Origin: Prescottella sp. R16
GTDB lineage: Bacteria; Actinomycetota; Actinomycetes; Mycobacteriales; Mycobacteriaceae
Reading direction: 5' to 3'
Assembly: GCF_030656875.1 (NCBI RefSeq)
Contig: NZ_CP130943.1
Coordinates: 2,418,001 to 2,482,000, forward strand
Length of the DNA: 64,000 bases
Part shown: positions 10,291-20,611 of the stretch, piece after piece
Numbering within the stretch: position 1 is the first letter of the stretch
Layout of the letters: each line of letters begins with the position of its first letter
The notes under the pieces: model-generated
Seen by the model: the letters and a program-made list of their open reading frames with translations, nothing else
Databases searched by the model: none
Told to the model about the DNA's origin: nothing
Program-made: the position numbers and the translations under genes

Positions 10291-12474
10291 ATGACTGAAC
10301 GCGTGCAGGTCGGTGGTCTTCAGGTCGCCAAGGTTCTCTACGACTTCGTCAACGAGGAGGCGCTTCCGGGCACCGGCGTCGACGCCGCCGCGTTCTGGGA
10401 AGGCGCCGGCAAGATCTTCGCCGACCTCGCCCCGAAGAACCGGGCGCTGCTCGCCCGCCGCGACGACCTGCAGGCACAGATCGACGCCTGGCACCGCGAA
10501 CGTGCCGGCAAGCCGATCGACGCCGCCGAATACAAGACGTTCCTGCAGGACATCGGCTACCTGGTGCCCGTCCCGGCCCCCTTCGAGGTGACCACCGCAA
10601 ACGTCGACACCGAGATCGCCACCACCGCCGGCCCGCAGCTCGTCGTCCCGATCCTCAACGCCCGCTTCGCCCTCAACGCGTCCAACGCCCGCTGGGGATC
10701 GCTGTACGACGCGCTGTACGGCACCGACGCCATCCCCGAAACCGGGGGCGCCGACAAGGGCACCGGCTACAACAAGGTCCGCGGCGACAAGGTCATCGCG
10801 TGGGCCCGGAACTTCCTCGACACCGCCGCCCCGCTCGCGAAGGGCTCGCACGCCGAGGCCACCCGCTACAGCATCGTCGACGGCAAGCTGGCCGTCGAAC
10901 TCGGCGGCGAGGTCGTCACCACGCTCGCACAGCCGGAGAAGTTCGTCGGCTACACCGGCGACGAAGACCACCCCACCTCGGTGCTGCTGCGCAACCACGG
11001 CCTGCACATCGAGATCCTCATCGACCCCACCTCCCCGATCGGCAAGACCGACGGCGCCGGCGTCGAGGACGTCGTGCTCGAGTCCGCGATCACCACGATC
11101 ATGGACTTCGAGGACTCCGTCGCCGCCGTCGACGCCGACGACAAGGTGGTCGGCTACCGCAACTGGCTGGGCCTCAACCGCGGCGACCTGTCCGAGTCGT
11201 TCGACAAGGGCGGCAAGACCGTCACCCGCACCCTCAACGCGGACCGCACCTACACCACCCCCGACGGCGGCGAACTGTCGCTGCACGGCCGCTCCCTGCT
11301 GTTCGTCCGCAACGTCGGCCACCTCATGACCAATCCGGCGATCCTCGACGCCGACGGGGCGGAACTCCCCGAGGGCATCCTCGACGCCCTGATCACCGGC
11401 GCCTGCGCAATCCACGGCCTGAGCATCGACGACGACCACGGCCCGCTGGACAACTCCCGCACCGGCTCGATCTACATCGTCAAGCCCAAGCAGCACGGCC
11501 CCGACGAGGTCGCCTTCACCACCGAACTGTTCGGTCGCGTCGAGCAGGTCCTGAACCTGCCCGCCAACACCCTCAAGGTCGGCATCATGGACGAGGAACG
11601 GCGCACCACCGTCAACCTCGCCGCCTGCATCAAGGAAGCAGACCAGCGGGTCGTGTTCATCAACACCGGCTTCCTCGACCGCACCGGCGACGAGATCCAC
11701 ACCTCCATGGAGGCCGGCGCGATGGTCCGCAAGGCCGACATGAAGAAGCAGACCTGGATCACCGCCTACGAGGACTGGAACGTCGACACCGGCCTCGCCT
11801 GCGGACTCGAGGGCAAAGCCCAGATCGGCAAGGGCATGTGGGCCATGACCGACCTCATGGCCGACATGCTCGAACAGAAGATCGGCCACCCCAAGGCCGG
11901 CGCCAACACCGCCTGGGTGCCGTCCCCCACCGGCGCCACCCTGCACGCCACCCATTACCACCAGGTCGACGTGTTCGCCGTCCAGGACCAGCTGAAGGGC
12001 AAGCCCCGCGCCACGGTCGACGAGATCCTCACGATCCCGCTCGCCCCCAGCACCGACTGGTCCGACGCCGAGAAGCAGCAGGAACTCGACAACAACTGCC
12101 AGTCCATCCTCGGCTACGTCGTCCGCTGGATCGACGCCGGCGTCGGCTGCTCCAAGGTCCCCGACATCCACGACGTCGCCCTCATGGAAGACCGCGCCAC
12201 CCTCCGCATCTCGAGCCAGCTCCTCGCCAACTGGATCCGGCACGGCATCGTCACCGAAGCCGACGTCGTCGCCAGCCTCGAACGAATGGCCCCGGTCGTC
12301 GACCGCCAGAACGCCGGCGACGCCACCTACCGGCCGATGGCCCCGGACTTCGACACCAACATCGCCTTCCAGGCCGCCAAGGAACTGATCCTCGAAGGCG
12401 CGAAGCAGCCCAGCGGCTACACCGAGCCGATCCTGCACCGCCGCCGCCGCGAGTACAAGGCCGCCAACGCCTGA
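10291..12474 (+). CDS. glcB: Malate synthase G
   Basis: A 727-residue malate synthase of the monomeric G type, which condenses glyoxylate and acetyl-CoA to malate in the glyoxylate shunt. Length matches the family (M. tuberculosis GlcB is 741). Recognisable stretches include the Mg2+/glyoxylate region ([16 protein letters not shown] near 270), [11 protein letters not shown] near 430 and the C-terminal lysine-rich end. ATG 10291 follows a gtgaggca ribosome-binding site. It is monocistronic: an intergenic gap lies upstream and a strong hairpin begins 18 bases after the stop. No isocitrate lyase gene is in the window. Confidence 0.97.
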   Translation: MTERVQVGGLQVAKVLYDFVNEEALPGTGVDAAAFWEGAGKIFADLAPKNRALLARRDDLQAQIDAWHRERAGKPIDAAEYKTFLQDIGYLVPVPAPFEVTTANVDTEIATTAGPQLVVPILNARFALNASNARWGSLYDALYGTDAIPETGGADKGTGYNKVRGDKVIAWARNFLDTAAPLAKGSHAEATRYSIVDGKLAVELGGEVVTTLAQPEKFVGYTGDEDHPTSVLLRNHGLHIEILIDPTSPIGKTDGAGVEDVVLESAITTIMDFEDSVAAVDADDKVVGYRNWLGLNRGDLSESFDKGGKTVTRTLNADRTYTTPDGGELSLHGRSLLFVRNVGHLMTNPAILDADGAELPEGILDALITGACAIHGLSIDDDHGPLDNSRTGSIYIVKPKQHGPDEVAFTTELFGRVEQVLNLPANTLKVGIMDEERRTTVNLAACIKEADQRVVFINTGFLDRTGDEIHTSMEAGAMVRKADMKKQTWITAYEDWNVDTGLACGLEGKAQIGKGMWAMTDLMADMLEQKIGHPKAGANTAWVPSPTGATLHATHYHQVDVFAVQDQLKGKPRATVDEILTIPLAPSTDWSDAEKQQELDNNCQSILGYVVRWIDAGVGCSKVPDIHDVALMEDRATLRISSQLLANWIRHGIVTEADVVASLERMAPVVDRQNAGDATYRPMAPDFDTNIAFQAAKELILEGAKQPSGYTEPILHRRRREYKAANA

Positions 12475-12491
12475 CCCGCCCGGCACCACCC

Positions 12492-12530
12492 ACACGGCCC
12501 CGACACCTCACCCAGGTGTCGGGGCCGTGT
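12492..12530 (+). terminator. Strong hairpin terminator between glcB and the convergent gene
   Basis: A perfect 17-bp inverted repeat (12492-12508 with 12514-12530) with a 5-base loop, starting 18 bases after the glcB stop and 10 bases before the end of the opposing gene. It can serve both strands. There is no long U-tract, which is common for terminators in high-GC actinobacteria. Confidence 0.85.
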
Positions 12531-12539
12531 GCGTCGGAC

Positions 12540-13199
12540 TTACTGCAGCCGCGCCGCCAGGATGTCGAATCCGGGGCCGTCGAGGTCCGCGAGACCCTGC
12601 CGCCGACCCGCCAGGGCGACCAGCAGCGCCTCCCCCGGCCCGCGCACCTCCGGACCGGCCCCGTAGCTCCAGTCGACGTCGGTCGCGACCAGGTGCAGCC
12701 TGCGAACGTTCGCAGGCGCCGGCAGCGCTCGGGCGCGGGGCGCGAACTCCAGGGCCGCGACCAGCCGCTCGTCCGGCACCGTCCGCGGATGTCCCAGCGC
12801 TCGGCGAATGTCCTGGTGATGGATCACACCGTCGGTGAGCGCGATGGCGCAACCGAACAACGTAGTGACACCCCGGGGCACGACATGCGCCCTCAGCCCG
12901 GCCACCAATTCTTCGGAATGGAGGGCACGACTCCGCTCGACCCCGACCTGATTGCATCGGGTCAGGGAAAACCGCGAGCGGACGAACAACGCCAGCACCG
13001 CGGGCCAGCTGAGCACCTCGTAACTCAGAATGTGGCCGACGACATCACGCACGGACCACCCGGGGCACAGTGACGGCCGCTCCCACTCGTCCGCGGTGAG
13101 GGTGTCGAGGTAGTCGGCCAGATCGCACCGCTCTGCCGTCGCCAGCTCTCTGAGGGCTACCACGATCTCACCCACTCCAGACCAGATCGGCGAATCCAT
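12540..13199 (-). CDS. Maleylpyruvate isomerase family (DinB-like, mycothiol-dependent type) protein
   Basis: A 219-residue protein of the MDMPI/DinB-like fold. The N-terminal motif (ERCDLADYLDTLTADEWERP, then LCPGWSVRDVVGHIL) is the family signature, with an early metal-ligand His in the VGHI segment. Further His residues in GVIHHQDIRRALG are the expected second metal site. Members use mycothiol or act as metal-dependent thiol transferases; the substrate is unknown. ATG 13199 is the first start. It is convergent with glcB and divergent from the VWA gene. Confidence 0.78.
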   Translation of the reverse strand: MDSPIWSGVGEIVVALRELATAERCDLADYLDTLTADEWERPSLCPGWSVRDVVGHILSYEVLSWPAVLALFVRSRFSLTRCNQVGVERSRALHSEELVAGLRAHVVPRGVTTLFGCAIALTDGVIHHQDIRRALGHPRTVPDERLVAALEFAPRARALPAPANVRRLHLVATDVDWSYGAGPEVRGPGEALLVALAGRRQGLADLDGPGFDILAARLQ

Positions 13200-13368
13200 G
13201 CCCTGAATCCATCATGACCCCTGCGTCATGTCGACGCATCCGCAGCCGCCTGTTCGCCCGCCGGAACAACCCGAGCACACCGGCGACGCCGGGGATGTCC
13301 GGATCCGCCACTACACTGCATTCGACGATCGACAGCGACGATCGCAGTTGGAAGCAAGGCGGTTTTTC

Positions 13369-14958
13369 GTGGGACGACATCGCAGTGATCGACGCATCCG
13401 GGGCATCAGCAAGGGGCCCGTCGTCGCCGTCGGAGTCGTGATCGCCCTCGTCCTCGGCGTGCTCGGCTGGTTCCACCTCCGAGACCGCACCGACGACCAG
13501 GGCACCGCCGCCGCCGGCACCTGCGTCGAGGGCGACGCCACCCTCACCGTCGCCGCCGACCCCGACATCGCCGACGCCGTCCGGAACATCGCCGACACGT
13601 ACACCGCGACCCGGCCCGTCGTCCGCGACCACTGCATCACCGTCACCGTCCACGACACGCCCACACCCGCCGCCGTCGACGCCCTCACCACCGGCACCTG
13701 GAACGACACTCTCGGCCCCGCACCGGCCCTGTGGATCCCGGCGGACAGCACCGCCACCGCCCGCGTCCCCGCCGTCCTCGACGGCGGACCCAAGCCGATC
13801 GCGTCGACACCCGTCGTCCTCGCCGCCCGCACCGACCTCCCCGGCCTGTCCTGGCAGGATCTGCCCGCCCGCCAGGCCACCGACCTGAAACTGGCCCTCC
13901 CCGACGACGTCTCGGCCAGCTACGCCGTCCTCGACGCCGTAGCCGCCGCCACCACGAACACCCCCGGCCCCCTCGACGACACCCAGGCCGCATCCCCGCA
14001 GGTCACCGCCGCGATCAGCGCCCTGACCCTCGCCGCGCCCGCCGCCGGACCCGACCCGCTCACCGCACTCGCCGCCGGCTCTGCCCCGTTCCAGACCGTC
14101 CCCGCCACTGCTGCAGCACTCCGCGACCACCCCGGCCTCGTCGCCGTCACCCCCACCGGCCCCACCCCCGTCGCCGACCACCCGGCCGCGATCCTCGACA
14201 CCGACTGGGTCGACGACACCACCGCCCGCGCCGCCGCCCAGTTCGTCGACCACCTCCGCAAACCCGAACAGCAGCAACTCCTCACGGACGCCGGCTTCGG
14301 CACCACCCCCGCCACGACCCTCACCCCCGCCACCGGACCGGCCGCCACCCGGCTCGCCCAGACGTTCGCGAACCCGGCGCTCCCGCAGACCACCACGATC
14401 CTGCTCGACGTCTCCGGCTCCATGGGCTACGACGACATCACCGGCACCCGCCTGAACAACACCGTCACCGCTCTCACCACCCGCCTCGACACCCTGCCCG
14501 ACAGCTCCGAAGTCGGACTGTGGGTGTACAGCCGCGGCCTCGACGGCGCCAAGCCGTACCAGGTGAAGGTGCCCACCGGCCCCCTGTCCGCCGACGACCG
14601 CCGCACCCGCCTCGACGACGCCCTGCGCGGTCTGCGGCCCCGCACCGCCACCTCCACGTACGCCTCGCTGATCGCCGCCCACCAGGCTGCCGCCGAGGGG
14701 TTCACCGACGGCCGCACCAACTCGGTTCTGCTGATCACCGACGGCCCCAACGACGACACCTCCACCACCGCGGCGCAACTCGAGAAAGCCCTCACCGACG
14801 CCGCCCACCCGGTCCGTGTCGACGTGATCTCGATCGGCGACACCCCCGATCGGGCCACCTTGCAGAAAACTGCCGACATCACCGGCGGCACCCTGACCGT
14901 CGTCCCCTCCGCACACAGCCCCGAACTGACCGCCGCCCTCACGGACCTGCTCGCCTGA
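13369..14958 (+). CDS. Membrane-anchored VWA-domain protein with substrate-binding-like region (Rv1836c-like)
   Basis: I place the start at GTG 13369 (529 residues, beginning VGRHRSDRR) rather than at the ATG at 13228. An aagg stretch precedes it, and the extra 47 residues are not protein-like. A short basic cytoplasmic N-terminus leads into one transmembrane helix at ~17-38, so the bulk is extracytoplasmic. Residues ~50-340 look like a degenerate solute-binding protein (TLTVAADPDIADAVRNIA). Residues ~345-529 form a von Willebrand A domain with an intact MIDAS DVSGS motif and the downstream TDG. It is coupled to the metallophosphoesterase gene 3 bases downstream and lies next to glcB, as Rv1836c does. 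Role unknown; envelope adhesion or assembly is a guess. Confidence 0.8.
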   Translation: MGRHRSDRRIRGISKGPVVAVGVVIALVLGVLGWFHLRDRTDDQGTAAAGTCVEGDATLTVAADPDIADAVRNIADTYTATRPVVRDHCITVTVHDTPTPAAVDALTTGTWNDTLGPAPALWIPADSTATARVPAVLDGGPKPIASTPVVLAARTDLPGLSWQDLPARQATDLKLALPDDVSASYAVLDAVAAATTNTPGPLDDTQAASPQVTAAISALTLAAPAAGPDPLTALAAGSAPFQTVPATAAALRDHPGLVAVTPTGPTPVADHPAAILDTDWVDDTTARAAAQFVDHLRKPEQQQLLTDAGFGTTPATTLTPATGPAATRLAQTFANPALPQTTTILLDVSGSMGYDDITGTRLNNTVTALTTRLDTLPDSSEVGLWVYSRGLDGAKPYQVKVPTGPLSADDRRTRLDDALRGLRPRTATSTYASLIAAHQAAAEGFTDGRTNSVLLITDGPNDDTSTTAAQLEKALTDAAHPVRVDVISIGDTPDRATLQKTADITGGTLTVVPSAHSPELTAALTDLLA

Positions 14959-14961
14959 CCC

Positions 14962-16104
14962 GTGATCCGTATCGCCGTCTTCGGGACCTTCCTCGCCCTC
15001 GTCACCTGGTGGGTGCACCGCCGCCTCGTCCGCGCCACCGGCCTCACCGGCCGGCCCGCCCACCTCGTCGACGCCGCCCTGATCGTGCTGTGGGTTCTCG
15101 CCCTCGTCGGTATCGGCTCCGGGGAGGTGTTCGACCCTGCTTGGACCCGGATCCCCGGATTCGTCGGCTGGGTATGGCTCGCCGCCCTGCTCTACCTCGT
15201 CCTCGGGTTGATCGTCGTGGCCGCAGGGTCCGGGATCGCCCGGCTCGCCGGCCGTCCGCAACCGACCGATCCGTCCCGCCGCCGCGTGCTGCGCGGAGCC
15301 ACCGCCGCTGTCGCGATCGCCGCCGTCGGCGCCGCCGGCTACGGGGTCACCGAAGCCCACACCCCACGTATCCGCCGCATCCGCATCACCCTCGACGGGC
15401 TGCCCAGCCGTTTCGCCGGCGCCCGCATCGCCCTCGTCACCGACCTGCACGTCGGCCCGGCCCGCGGTGTCGGCTTCACCCGCAAGGTCGTCGACCTCGT
15501 CAACGCCCAGAAACCGGATCTGGTCCTGCTCGGCGGCGATCTCGTCGACGGCACCGTCGACAAGGTGGGTCCCGACCTCGAGCCGCTCCGCGACCTGAAC
15601 GCACGGCACGGCGTGTTCGGGGTCAGCGGCAACCACGAGTTCTACGCCGGTGACGGCGGCCGCTGGCTCGACCTGTGGGACACCCTCGGCATCCGAACCC
15701 TCCGCAACGAACGCGTCGAGATCCACCGCGGAGGCGACGTCATCGACCTCGCCGGTATCCACGACGCCACCTCCCCTGCACCGTACGAGCCGGACCTGCC
15801 TGCGGCCCTCGCCGGACGCGACCCCGACCGGTTCGTCCTGCTCCTCGCGCACGAGCCGAAACAGGCGATCGAAGCATCCGAACTCGGGGTGAACCTGCAA
15901 CTGTCCGGGCACACCCACGGCGGCCAGATGTGGCCGATCGGCTATCTCGTCCCCCTGCAACAGCCGTCCGTCACCGGCCTCGACCGCATCGGCGACACCG
16001 TCCTCTACACCTCCCGCGGCACCGGCGCGTGGGGTCCGCCGGTCCGGGTCGGGGCACCCCCGGAAATCACCGTCATCGAACTCGCCTCCCGCCGCCCCGG
16101 GTAG
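14962..16104 (+). CDS. Membrane-anchored metallophosphoesterase
   Basis: A 380-residue calcineurin-like phosphoesterase. Membrane segments lie at ~1-15, ~35-55, ~65-90 and ~110-130, followed by a catalytic domain from ~145. Metal-binding motifs are in order: DLHVG, GGDLVDG, SGNHEF, LAHEPK and SGHTHGG. This arrangement is that of the YkuE/YaeI-type membrane phosphoesterases, which act on lipid or UDP-sugar pyrophosphates in some bacteria. The GTG start is 3 bases after the VWA gene, so the two are probably co-translated. Substrate not known. Confidence 0.88.
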   Translation: MIRIAVFGTFLALVTWWVHRRLVRATGLTGRPAHLVDAALIVLWVLALVGIGSGEVFDPAWTRIPGFVGWVWLAALLYLVLGLIVVAAGSGIARLAGRPQPTDPSRRRVLRGATAAVAIAAVGAAGYGVTEAHTPRIRRIRITLDGLPSRFAGARIALVTDLHVGPARGVGFTRKVVDLVNAQKPDLVLLGGDLVDGTVDKVGPDLEPLRDLNARHGVFGVSGNHEFYAGDGGRWLDLWDTLGIRTLRNERVEIHRGGDVIDLAGIHDATSPAPYEPDLPAALAGRDPDRFVLLLAHEPKQAIEASELGVNLQLSGHTHGGQMWPIGYLVPLQQPSVTGLDRIGDTVLYTSRGTGAWGPPVRVGAPPEITVIELASRRPG

Positions 16105-16140
16105 GGGCGGTCGGTGAGTTTCTTTGCCAACAGCTGATTT

Positions 16141-16177
16141 TTTCTGAATATTCTTCAGTTCCGTCTCATGCAGAGTT
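16141..16177. repeat. Copy A of a short AT-rich repeat
   Basis: An AT-rich ~37-base stretch just after the phosphoesterase gene. Its closest match in the window is at 17606-17643, with about 30 identical positions including a shared ccgtctca core followed by cagagtt. Function unknown. Confidence 0.45.
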
Positions 16178-16216
16178 CGGTGCCAGCTGTTCGAGTCACG
16201 TAGCGGCCGGCGGCCC

Positions 16217-16657
16217 TCACGTCGTCGGACAGAGCACCGTCCGCGCCTGCTGCCAGATCGGAAACAGGTCGGGGCTCGACGCGTCGGGCACCGTGCGGTG
16301 CGCGACGTCGACGAACTCGAGGAACGTCTTCCCCGGCGTCCCCGCCACACTGCACGCCCGCAGACCCAGTGTCACCGCCTGCGCCGGGCCCACTCCCCTC
16401 GCCCACGGCCCCAGATCCGACGCCGCGAACACGCCGATCTGACCGCCCCACCGATCGAACGCGAACTGTAGATCGAAGTCGCATCCGTCCGGAACCAGTG
16501 TCGCGCACGTGATCTGCTCGCCGTCGAGAGCGACGGTCCGATCGGCGAGCGCGCGCGACGACGACGTCTGCGACACCGACGACCACTCCCGCACCGCCAC
16601 CACCCCGAACCCGACGACCGCTGCCACCGCGAGCACCGCCACCAGAACGCGCGTCAC
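16217..16657 (-). CDS. Small secreted or membrane-anchored protein, unknown function
   Basis: A 146-residue protein. It begins with a short basic N-terminus and a hydrophobic helix at ~4-24, then an extracytoplasmic domain with four cysteines (ITCATL, DGCDFD, RACSVAG, VLCPTT) that could form two disulphides. A strong agggggagg ribosome-binding site precedes the GTG start. I do not recognise the family. It is followed by copy A of the short repeat and is convergent with the phosphoesterase. Confidence 0.65.
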   Translation of the reverse strand: MTRVLVAVLAVAAVVGFGVVAVREWSSVSQTSSSRALADRTVALDGEQITCATLVPDGCDFDLQFAFDRWGGQIGVFAASDLGPWARGVGPAQAVTLGLRACSVAGTPGKTFLEFVDVAHRTVPDASSPDLFPIWQQARTVLCPTT

Positions 16658-16692
16658 GCCTCCCCCTCTCGTCGGCCCGCACCGGCCCCCGA

Positions 16693-17541
16693 CTACGGGC
16701 GCTGCGCGAGCGTGAGCCGGATCCGATGCCGCGCGGTGATCCGCCCCTCGTCGTCACGCCAACCGTCGAGACGTTCGAACGCGGCATCCCGCACCCGGTC
16801 GAACTCGTCGGCGGGAATCGCCTCCCACAGCATGCGCTGCCCGTGCGACCGCGTCCACGCGAACCATTGGGAGGTGTCGTCGAATCGTTGTACGAGTTCG
16901 AAACTCGACGAGCGCACCCCCACCAGGCCGGCCGACTCCATCAGCGCCTCGACGGCGGCATCGGATCCGAAGGGCCCGTTCGGATCCCGCGGGTCGATCG
17001 GGAAGAAGTCCCGCTCCCCGCGTCCTCGATACGGTTCGAACAGGTCCTCGAGTGCCGCCCAGCGCGGATCCCAGGCACTGAACGTCGACACCGCGACCGT
17101 GCCGCGCGGCACCAGCAGCGACCGCCACCGAGTGAGTGCCACCGCCGGATCCGGCAGGAAGAACACCATGAACGACGCCGTGATCGCGTCGAACCTCCCC
17201 TGCGGCAGCCGCGGGTTCATCGCGTCCATCATCTCGACGTGGACGTTCACCAGTCCGTAGGCGCGGGCATCGTGCGCGGTGGCGGCCACCATGTTCGGCG
17301 ACAGGTCGATGCCGGTCACCTCACCGTCCGAGCCGACCGCGGCCGCCAGCCGGAACAGTACCGCTCCCCTGCCGCATCCGATGTCCAGCACCCGACCGCC
17401 GTGCGGCGGATCGGCGGCCGCGACCAACCGCTCCGCGATCGGCCCGAAGAACGACACTCCTACGTTGTCGTAGCTGTCTGCGACGAGATCGAACAGGTCC
17501 GCGATCCGTTCGGACCGGCCTGTCCCCGGTGCCTCGGTCAT
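16693..17541 (-). CDS. SAM-dependent class I methyltransferase
   Basis: A 282-residue methyltransferase. SAM-binding motif I is RVLDIGCGRGAVLFRLA at ~46-62 and the acidic residue of motif II is in EVTGIDLSPNMV. The early DSYDNVGVSFFGPIAERL stretch is typical of the UbiE/Coq5-like group, so small-molecule methylation is likely. ATG 17541 was chosen; the longer frame crosses the gcvP terminator and copy B of the repeat, which lie upstream. The gene shares orientation with gcvP and with the small secreted protein that follows, but a hairpin separates it from gcvP. Confidence 0.85.
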   Translation of the reverse strand: MTEAPGTGRSERIADLFDLVADSYDNVGVSFFGPIAERLVAAADPPHGGRVLDIGCGRGAVLFRLAAAVGSDGEVTGIDLSPNMVAATAHDARAYGLVNVHVEMMDAMNPRLPQGRFDAITASFMVFFLPDPAVALTRWRSLLVPRGTVAVSTFSAWDPRWAALEDLFEPYRGRGERDFFPIDPRDPNGPFGSDAAVEALMESAGLVGVRSSSFELVQRFDDTSQWFAWTRSHGQRMLWEAIPADEFDRVRDAAFERLDGWRDDEGRITARHRIRLTLAQRP

Positions 17542-17605
17542 CCTTCGATGATGTGCCCGCGTCGTCGCGGCGGTCAACGGGAGGTGTCCGTCCGACCGGC
17601 GGGAG

Positions 17606-17643
17606 TTTCGGTAATTCTTTCGTTTCCGTCTCACCCAGAGTTT
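17606..17643. repeat. Copy B of a short AT-rich repeat
   Basis: It matches copy A at 16141-16177 over about 38 bases with one gap. It lies in the leader of the methyltransferase gene, so a promoter or regulatory role is possible; it holds no inverted repeat. Confidence 0.45.
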
Positions 17644-17659
17644 CACATCGGGGGAAAGG

Positions 17660-17700
17660 GTGTCGGCCCGGACGCTCCCCTCGGGCGTCCGGGCCGACAC
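17660..17700 (-). terminator. Hairpin terminator after gcvP
   Basis: A 16-bp perfect inverted repeat (17660-17675 with 17685-17700) with a 9-base loop, beginning about 22 bases past the gcvP stop codon on the minus strand. It should end the riboswitch-controlled gcvP transcript. Confidence 0.85.
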
Positions 17701-17722
17701 TCATGTCATCGCGGCGAGCGAA

Positions 17723-20560
17723 TCAGCTGGTGAACGCCTCGATCGGCGGGCACGAGCACACCAGATTGCGGTCGCCGTGCGCTCCGTCGATGCGCCGCAC
17801 CGACGGCCACACCTTCGGCCGGTCCAGGCCGGCCGGGTAGACGGCGATCTCCCGCGAGTACGGGTGATTCCACTCGGCCACCAGGCACCGGGCGGTGTGC
17901 GGGGCACCGCGCAGCGGGTTGTCGTCGACGGGCCACTCCCCCGCCCCGACCCGGTCGATCTCGCCGCGGATCGCGATCATCGCGTCGATGAACCGGTCGA
18001 TCTCGTCGAGGTTCTCGGATTCGGTCGGCTCCACCATGAGCGTGCCGGACACCGGGAAGCTCATGGTCGGGGCGTGGAACCCGTAGTCGGCCAGACGCTT
18101 CGCGACGTCGTCGACCGTCACACCCGTCTCCTTGGTGAGCGGACGCAGATCGAGGATGCACTCGTGCGCGACCATGCCGTTCTCCCCCGTGTACAGCACC
18201 GGGAAGTACTCGTCGAGGCGGCGGGCAATGTAGTTCGCGGACGCGATCGCCGTGAGCGACGCGTGACGCAGCCCGCGGGCACCCATCATCGCGATGTACG
18301 TCCACGTGATCGGCAGGATCGACGCGCTGCCGTACGGCGCCGCCGACACCGGACCCGAGCCACCGAGTTCGGGGGCCATCGGGTGGCCGGGCAGGAACGG
18401 TACGAGATGCGAACGGACACCGATCGGGCCGACACCCGGGCCGCCACCACCGTGCGGGATGCAGAACGTCTTGTGCAGGTTCAGGTGGCTGACGTCACCA
18501 CCGAACCGACCCGGGCGGGCCAGGCCGACGAGCGCGTTGAGATTGGCGCCGTCGACGTACACCTGGCCGCCGGCGTCGTGGACGGCCGCGCAGATCTCGC
18601 CGACCTCGTGCTCGTACACACCGTGCGTCGACGGGTAGGTGATCATGATCGCGGACAGCTCCGCCGCGTGCTCGGCGACCTTGGCGCGCAGGTCGTCGAC
18701 GTCGACGTCACCGTTCTCGCGGCACGCCACGACGACGACGCGCATCCCGGCCATGACCGCCGACGCGGCGTTGGTGCCGTGCGCGCTCGACGGGATCAGG
18801 CACACGGTGCGGTGGTCGTCGCCGCGGGACAGATGGTAGTTGCGGATCGCGAGCAGGCCCGCGTACTCGCCCTGACTGCCGGCGTTGGGCTGCAGGCTCA
18901 CCGCGTCGTATCCGGTGATCGCGACGAGCCAGTCCTGCAGGTCCGAGATCACCTGCAGCATGCCGGGCGCGTCGGCGACCGGCGCGAACGGATGCAGCTT
19001 CGAGAAGCCGGGCCAGGTGATGGGTTCCATCTCGGCGGTCGCGTTGAGCTTCATGGTGCACGAGCCGAGCGGGATCATGCTGCGGTCGAGGGCGATGTCC
19101 TTGTCGGACAGGGCCCGCAGGTAGCGCAGCATCGCGGTCTCGGTGCGGTACTTCGTGAACGATTCGTGCTGCAGGAATGCGCTCGTGCGGTTCCCGAACG
19201 GCGCCGGCGTGCACTCCACGGTCGCGGTGGATCCGAACGCGGCCAGAACGGAGTCGACGTGCGCGTCGGTGGTGGCCTCGTCGCACGCGATCCCGACGTG
19301 GTCGGCGTCGACGAGACGCAGGTTGACGTTCCACGCCTTGGCGCGTTCGACGACGTCCGCGGCCCGTCCCGGCACCTTCGCGAGCACGGTGTCGAAGAAG
19401 TTTTCGTGCACCACGTCGACGCCCGCGGCGCGCAGACCGGCGGCGAGGCGCTCCGCGTGCCCATGGACGCGCTGTGCGATCGCGGTCAGGCCCTCGGCGC
19501 CGTGGTAGCTCGCGTACATCGCGGCGACGACGGCGAGCAGCACCTGCGCGGTGCAGATGTTGCTGGTGGCCTTCTCCCGGCGGATGTGCTGCTCGCGGGT
19601 CTGCAGGGCGAGCCGGTACGCCTTGTCGCCGTCGGCGTCGACGGACAGGCCGACGAGCCGGCCCGGCAGCTGGCGGGCGTGCTTGGTGTGGACGGCCAGG
19701 TAACCGGCGTGCGGTCCACCGAAGCCCATCGGGACACCGAACCGCTGCGTGGTGCCGAAGCAGGCGTCCGCACCCAGTTCTCCGGGCGGGGTGAGCAGGG
19801 TCAGCGCCAGCAGGTCGGCGCCGACGGCGACGAGCGCACCGCGGTCGTGGGCGGCGGCGATCGTCGCCGCGTGGTCGACGACCCGTCCCGACGCGCCGGG
19901 AACCTGCGCGAGGACACCGAAGAAGTCGCCGTCCGGGAGTCCCTGCGTCAGATCCGCTTCGACGATCTCGATACCGAGCGGCTCGGCACGGGTCACGACG
20001 ATCGCGCGGGTCTGCGGGAACAGGTCGGTGTCGATCACGAAACGCGGGGACTTGCTGCGCGACGCGCGACGCAGCAGCGTCATCGCCTCGGCGGCGGCGG
20101 TGCCCTCGTCGAGCATCGACGAGTTGGCGATCTCCATTCCGGTCAGGTCCGCGATCATGGTCTGGAAGTTGAGGAGGGCCTCGAGCCGGCCCTGACTGAT
20201 CTCCGGCTGGTACGGGGTGTACGCCGTGTACCAGGCCGGGTTCTCGAGAATGTTGCGCACCAGCACCGGCGGGGTGAGCGTGTCGTAGTAGCCGAGGCCG
20301 ATCATGGAGACGGCGGTGGTGTTCCGTCCGGCCAGCTGCGTCAGCGCGGCCAGGGCCTCGTGTTCGGACAGCGGCTCACCGAGTGCGTCGAGTCCGGCTG
20401 CGACGCCACCGACAGCGGGATCGAGGATGCTCGCGGGCACAGCCTTGGTGGCGAGTTCGTCGAGCGAGGCGACGCCGACAACGTCGAGGATGCGGGCCAG
20501 TTCGCCCTCGTCGGGGCCGACGTGACGGTCGGCGAACGAGTGGCTACGAGCGTCGATCAA
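17723..20560 (-). CDS. gcvP: Glycine dehydrogenase (decarboxylating), glycine cleavage P protein
   Basis: A 945-residue single-chain P protein. With PLP it decarboxylates glycine and passes the aminomethyl group to the lipoyl arm of GcvH. The PLP-lysine region ([17 protein letters not shown]) and the N-terminal IGLGYYDT motif are intact. I set the start at a TTG (20560; [15 protein letters not shown]). It has a gggag ribosome-binding site 5 bases upstream, matches the usual N-terminus and length, and leaves the riboswitch entirely in the leader. Frames extending further upstream would translate the riboswitch and are rejected. GcvH is encoded nearby; gcvT is not in the window. Confidence 0.95.
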   Translation of the reverse strand: MIDARSHSFADRHVGPDEGELARILDVVGVASLDELATKAVPASILDPAVGGVAAGLDALGEPLSEHEALAALTQLAGRNTTAVSMIGLGYYDTLTPPVLVRNILENPAWYTAYTPYQPEISQGRLEALLNFQTMIADLTGMEIANSSMLDEGTAAAEAMTLLRRASRSKSPRFVIDTDLFPQTRAIVVTRAEPLGIEIVEADLTQGLPDGDFFGVLAQVPGASGRVVDHAATIAAAHDRGALVAVGADLLALTLLTPPGELGADACFGTTQRFGVPMGFGGPHAGYLAVHTKHARQLPGRLVGLSVDADGDKAYRLALQTREQHIRREKATSNICTAQVLLAVVAAMYASYHGAEGLTAIAQRVHGHAERLAAGLRAAGVDVVHENFFDTVLAKVPGRAADVVERAKAWNVNLRLVDADHVGIACDEATTDAHVDSVLAAFGSTATVECTPAPFGNRTSAFLQHESFTKYRTETAMLRYLRALSDKDIALDRSMIPLGSCTMKLNATAEMEPITWPGFSKLHPFAPVADAPGMLQVISDLQDWLVAITGYDAVSLQPNAGSQGEYAGLLAIRNYHLSRGDDHRTVCLIPSSAHGTNAASAVMAGMRVVVVACRENGDVDVDDLRAKVAEHAAELSAIMITYPSTHGVYEHEVGEICAAVHDAGGQVYVDGANLNALVGLARPGRFGGDVSHLNLHKTFCIPHGGGGPGVGPIGVRSHLVPFLPGHPMAPELGGSGPVSAAPYGSASILPITWTYIAMMGARGLRHASLTAIASANYIARRLDEYFPVLYTGENGMVAHECILDLRPLTKETGVTVDDVAKRLADYGFHAPTMSFPVSGTLMVEPTESENLDEIDRFIDAMIAIRGEIDRVGAGEWPVDDNPLRGAPHTARCLVAEWNHPYSREIAVYPAGLDRPKVWPSVRRIDGAHGDRNLVCSCPPIEAFTS

Positions 20561-20611
20561 GTGAACTCCCAGGCGGTGAGGCGGGTACAGGATGCGCTCC
20601 GGTGACGGAAC

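Noticed and set aside
13168..16350. A minus-strand frame of over 1000 codons opposite the VWA and phosphoesterase genes
   Set aside because: Gly/Val/Asp-rich antisense composition with no motifs; the plus-strand genes are well supported.
17660..20605. A plus-strand frame of ~980 codons opposite gcvP
   Set aside because: It is antisense to a fully recognised glycine dehydrogenase.
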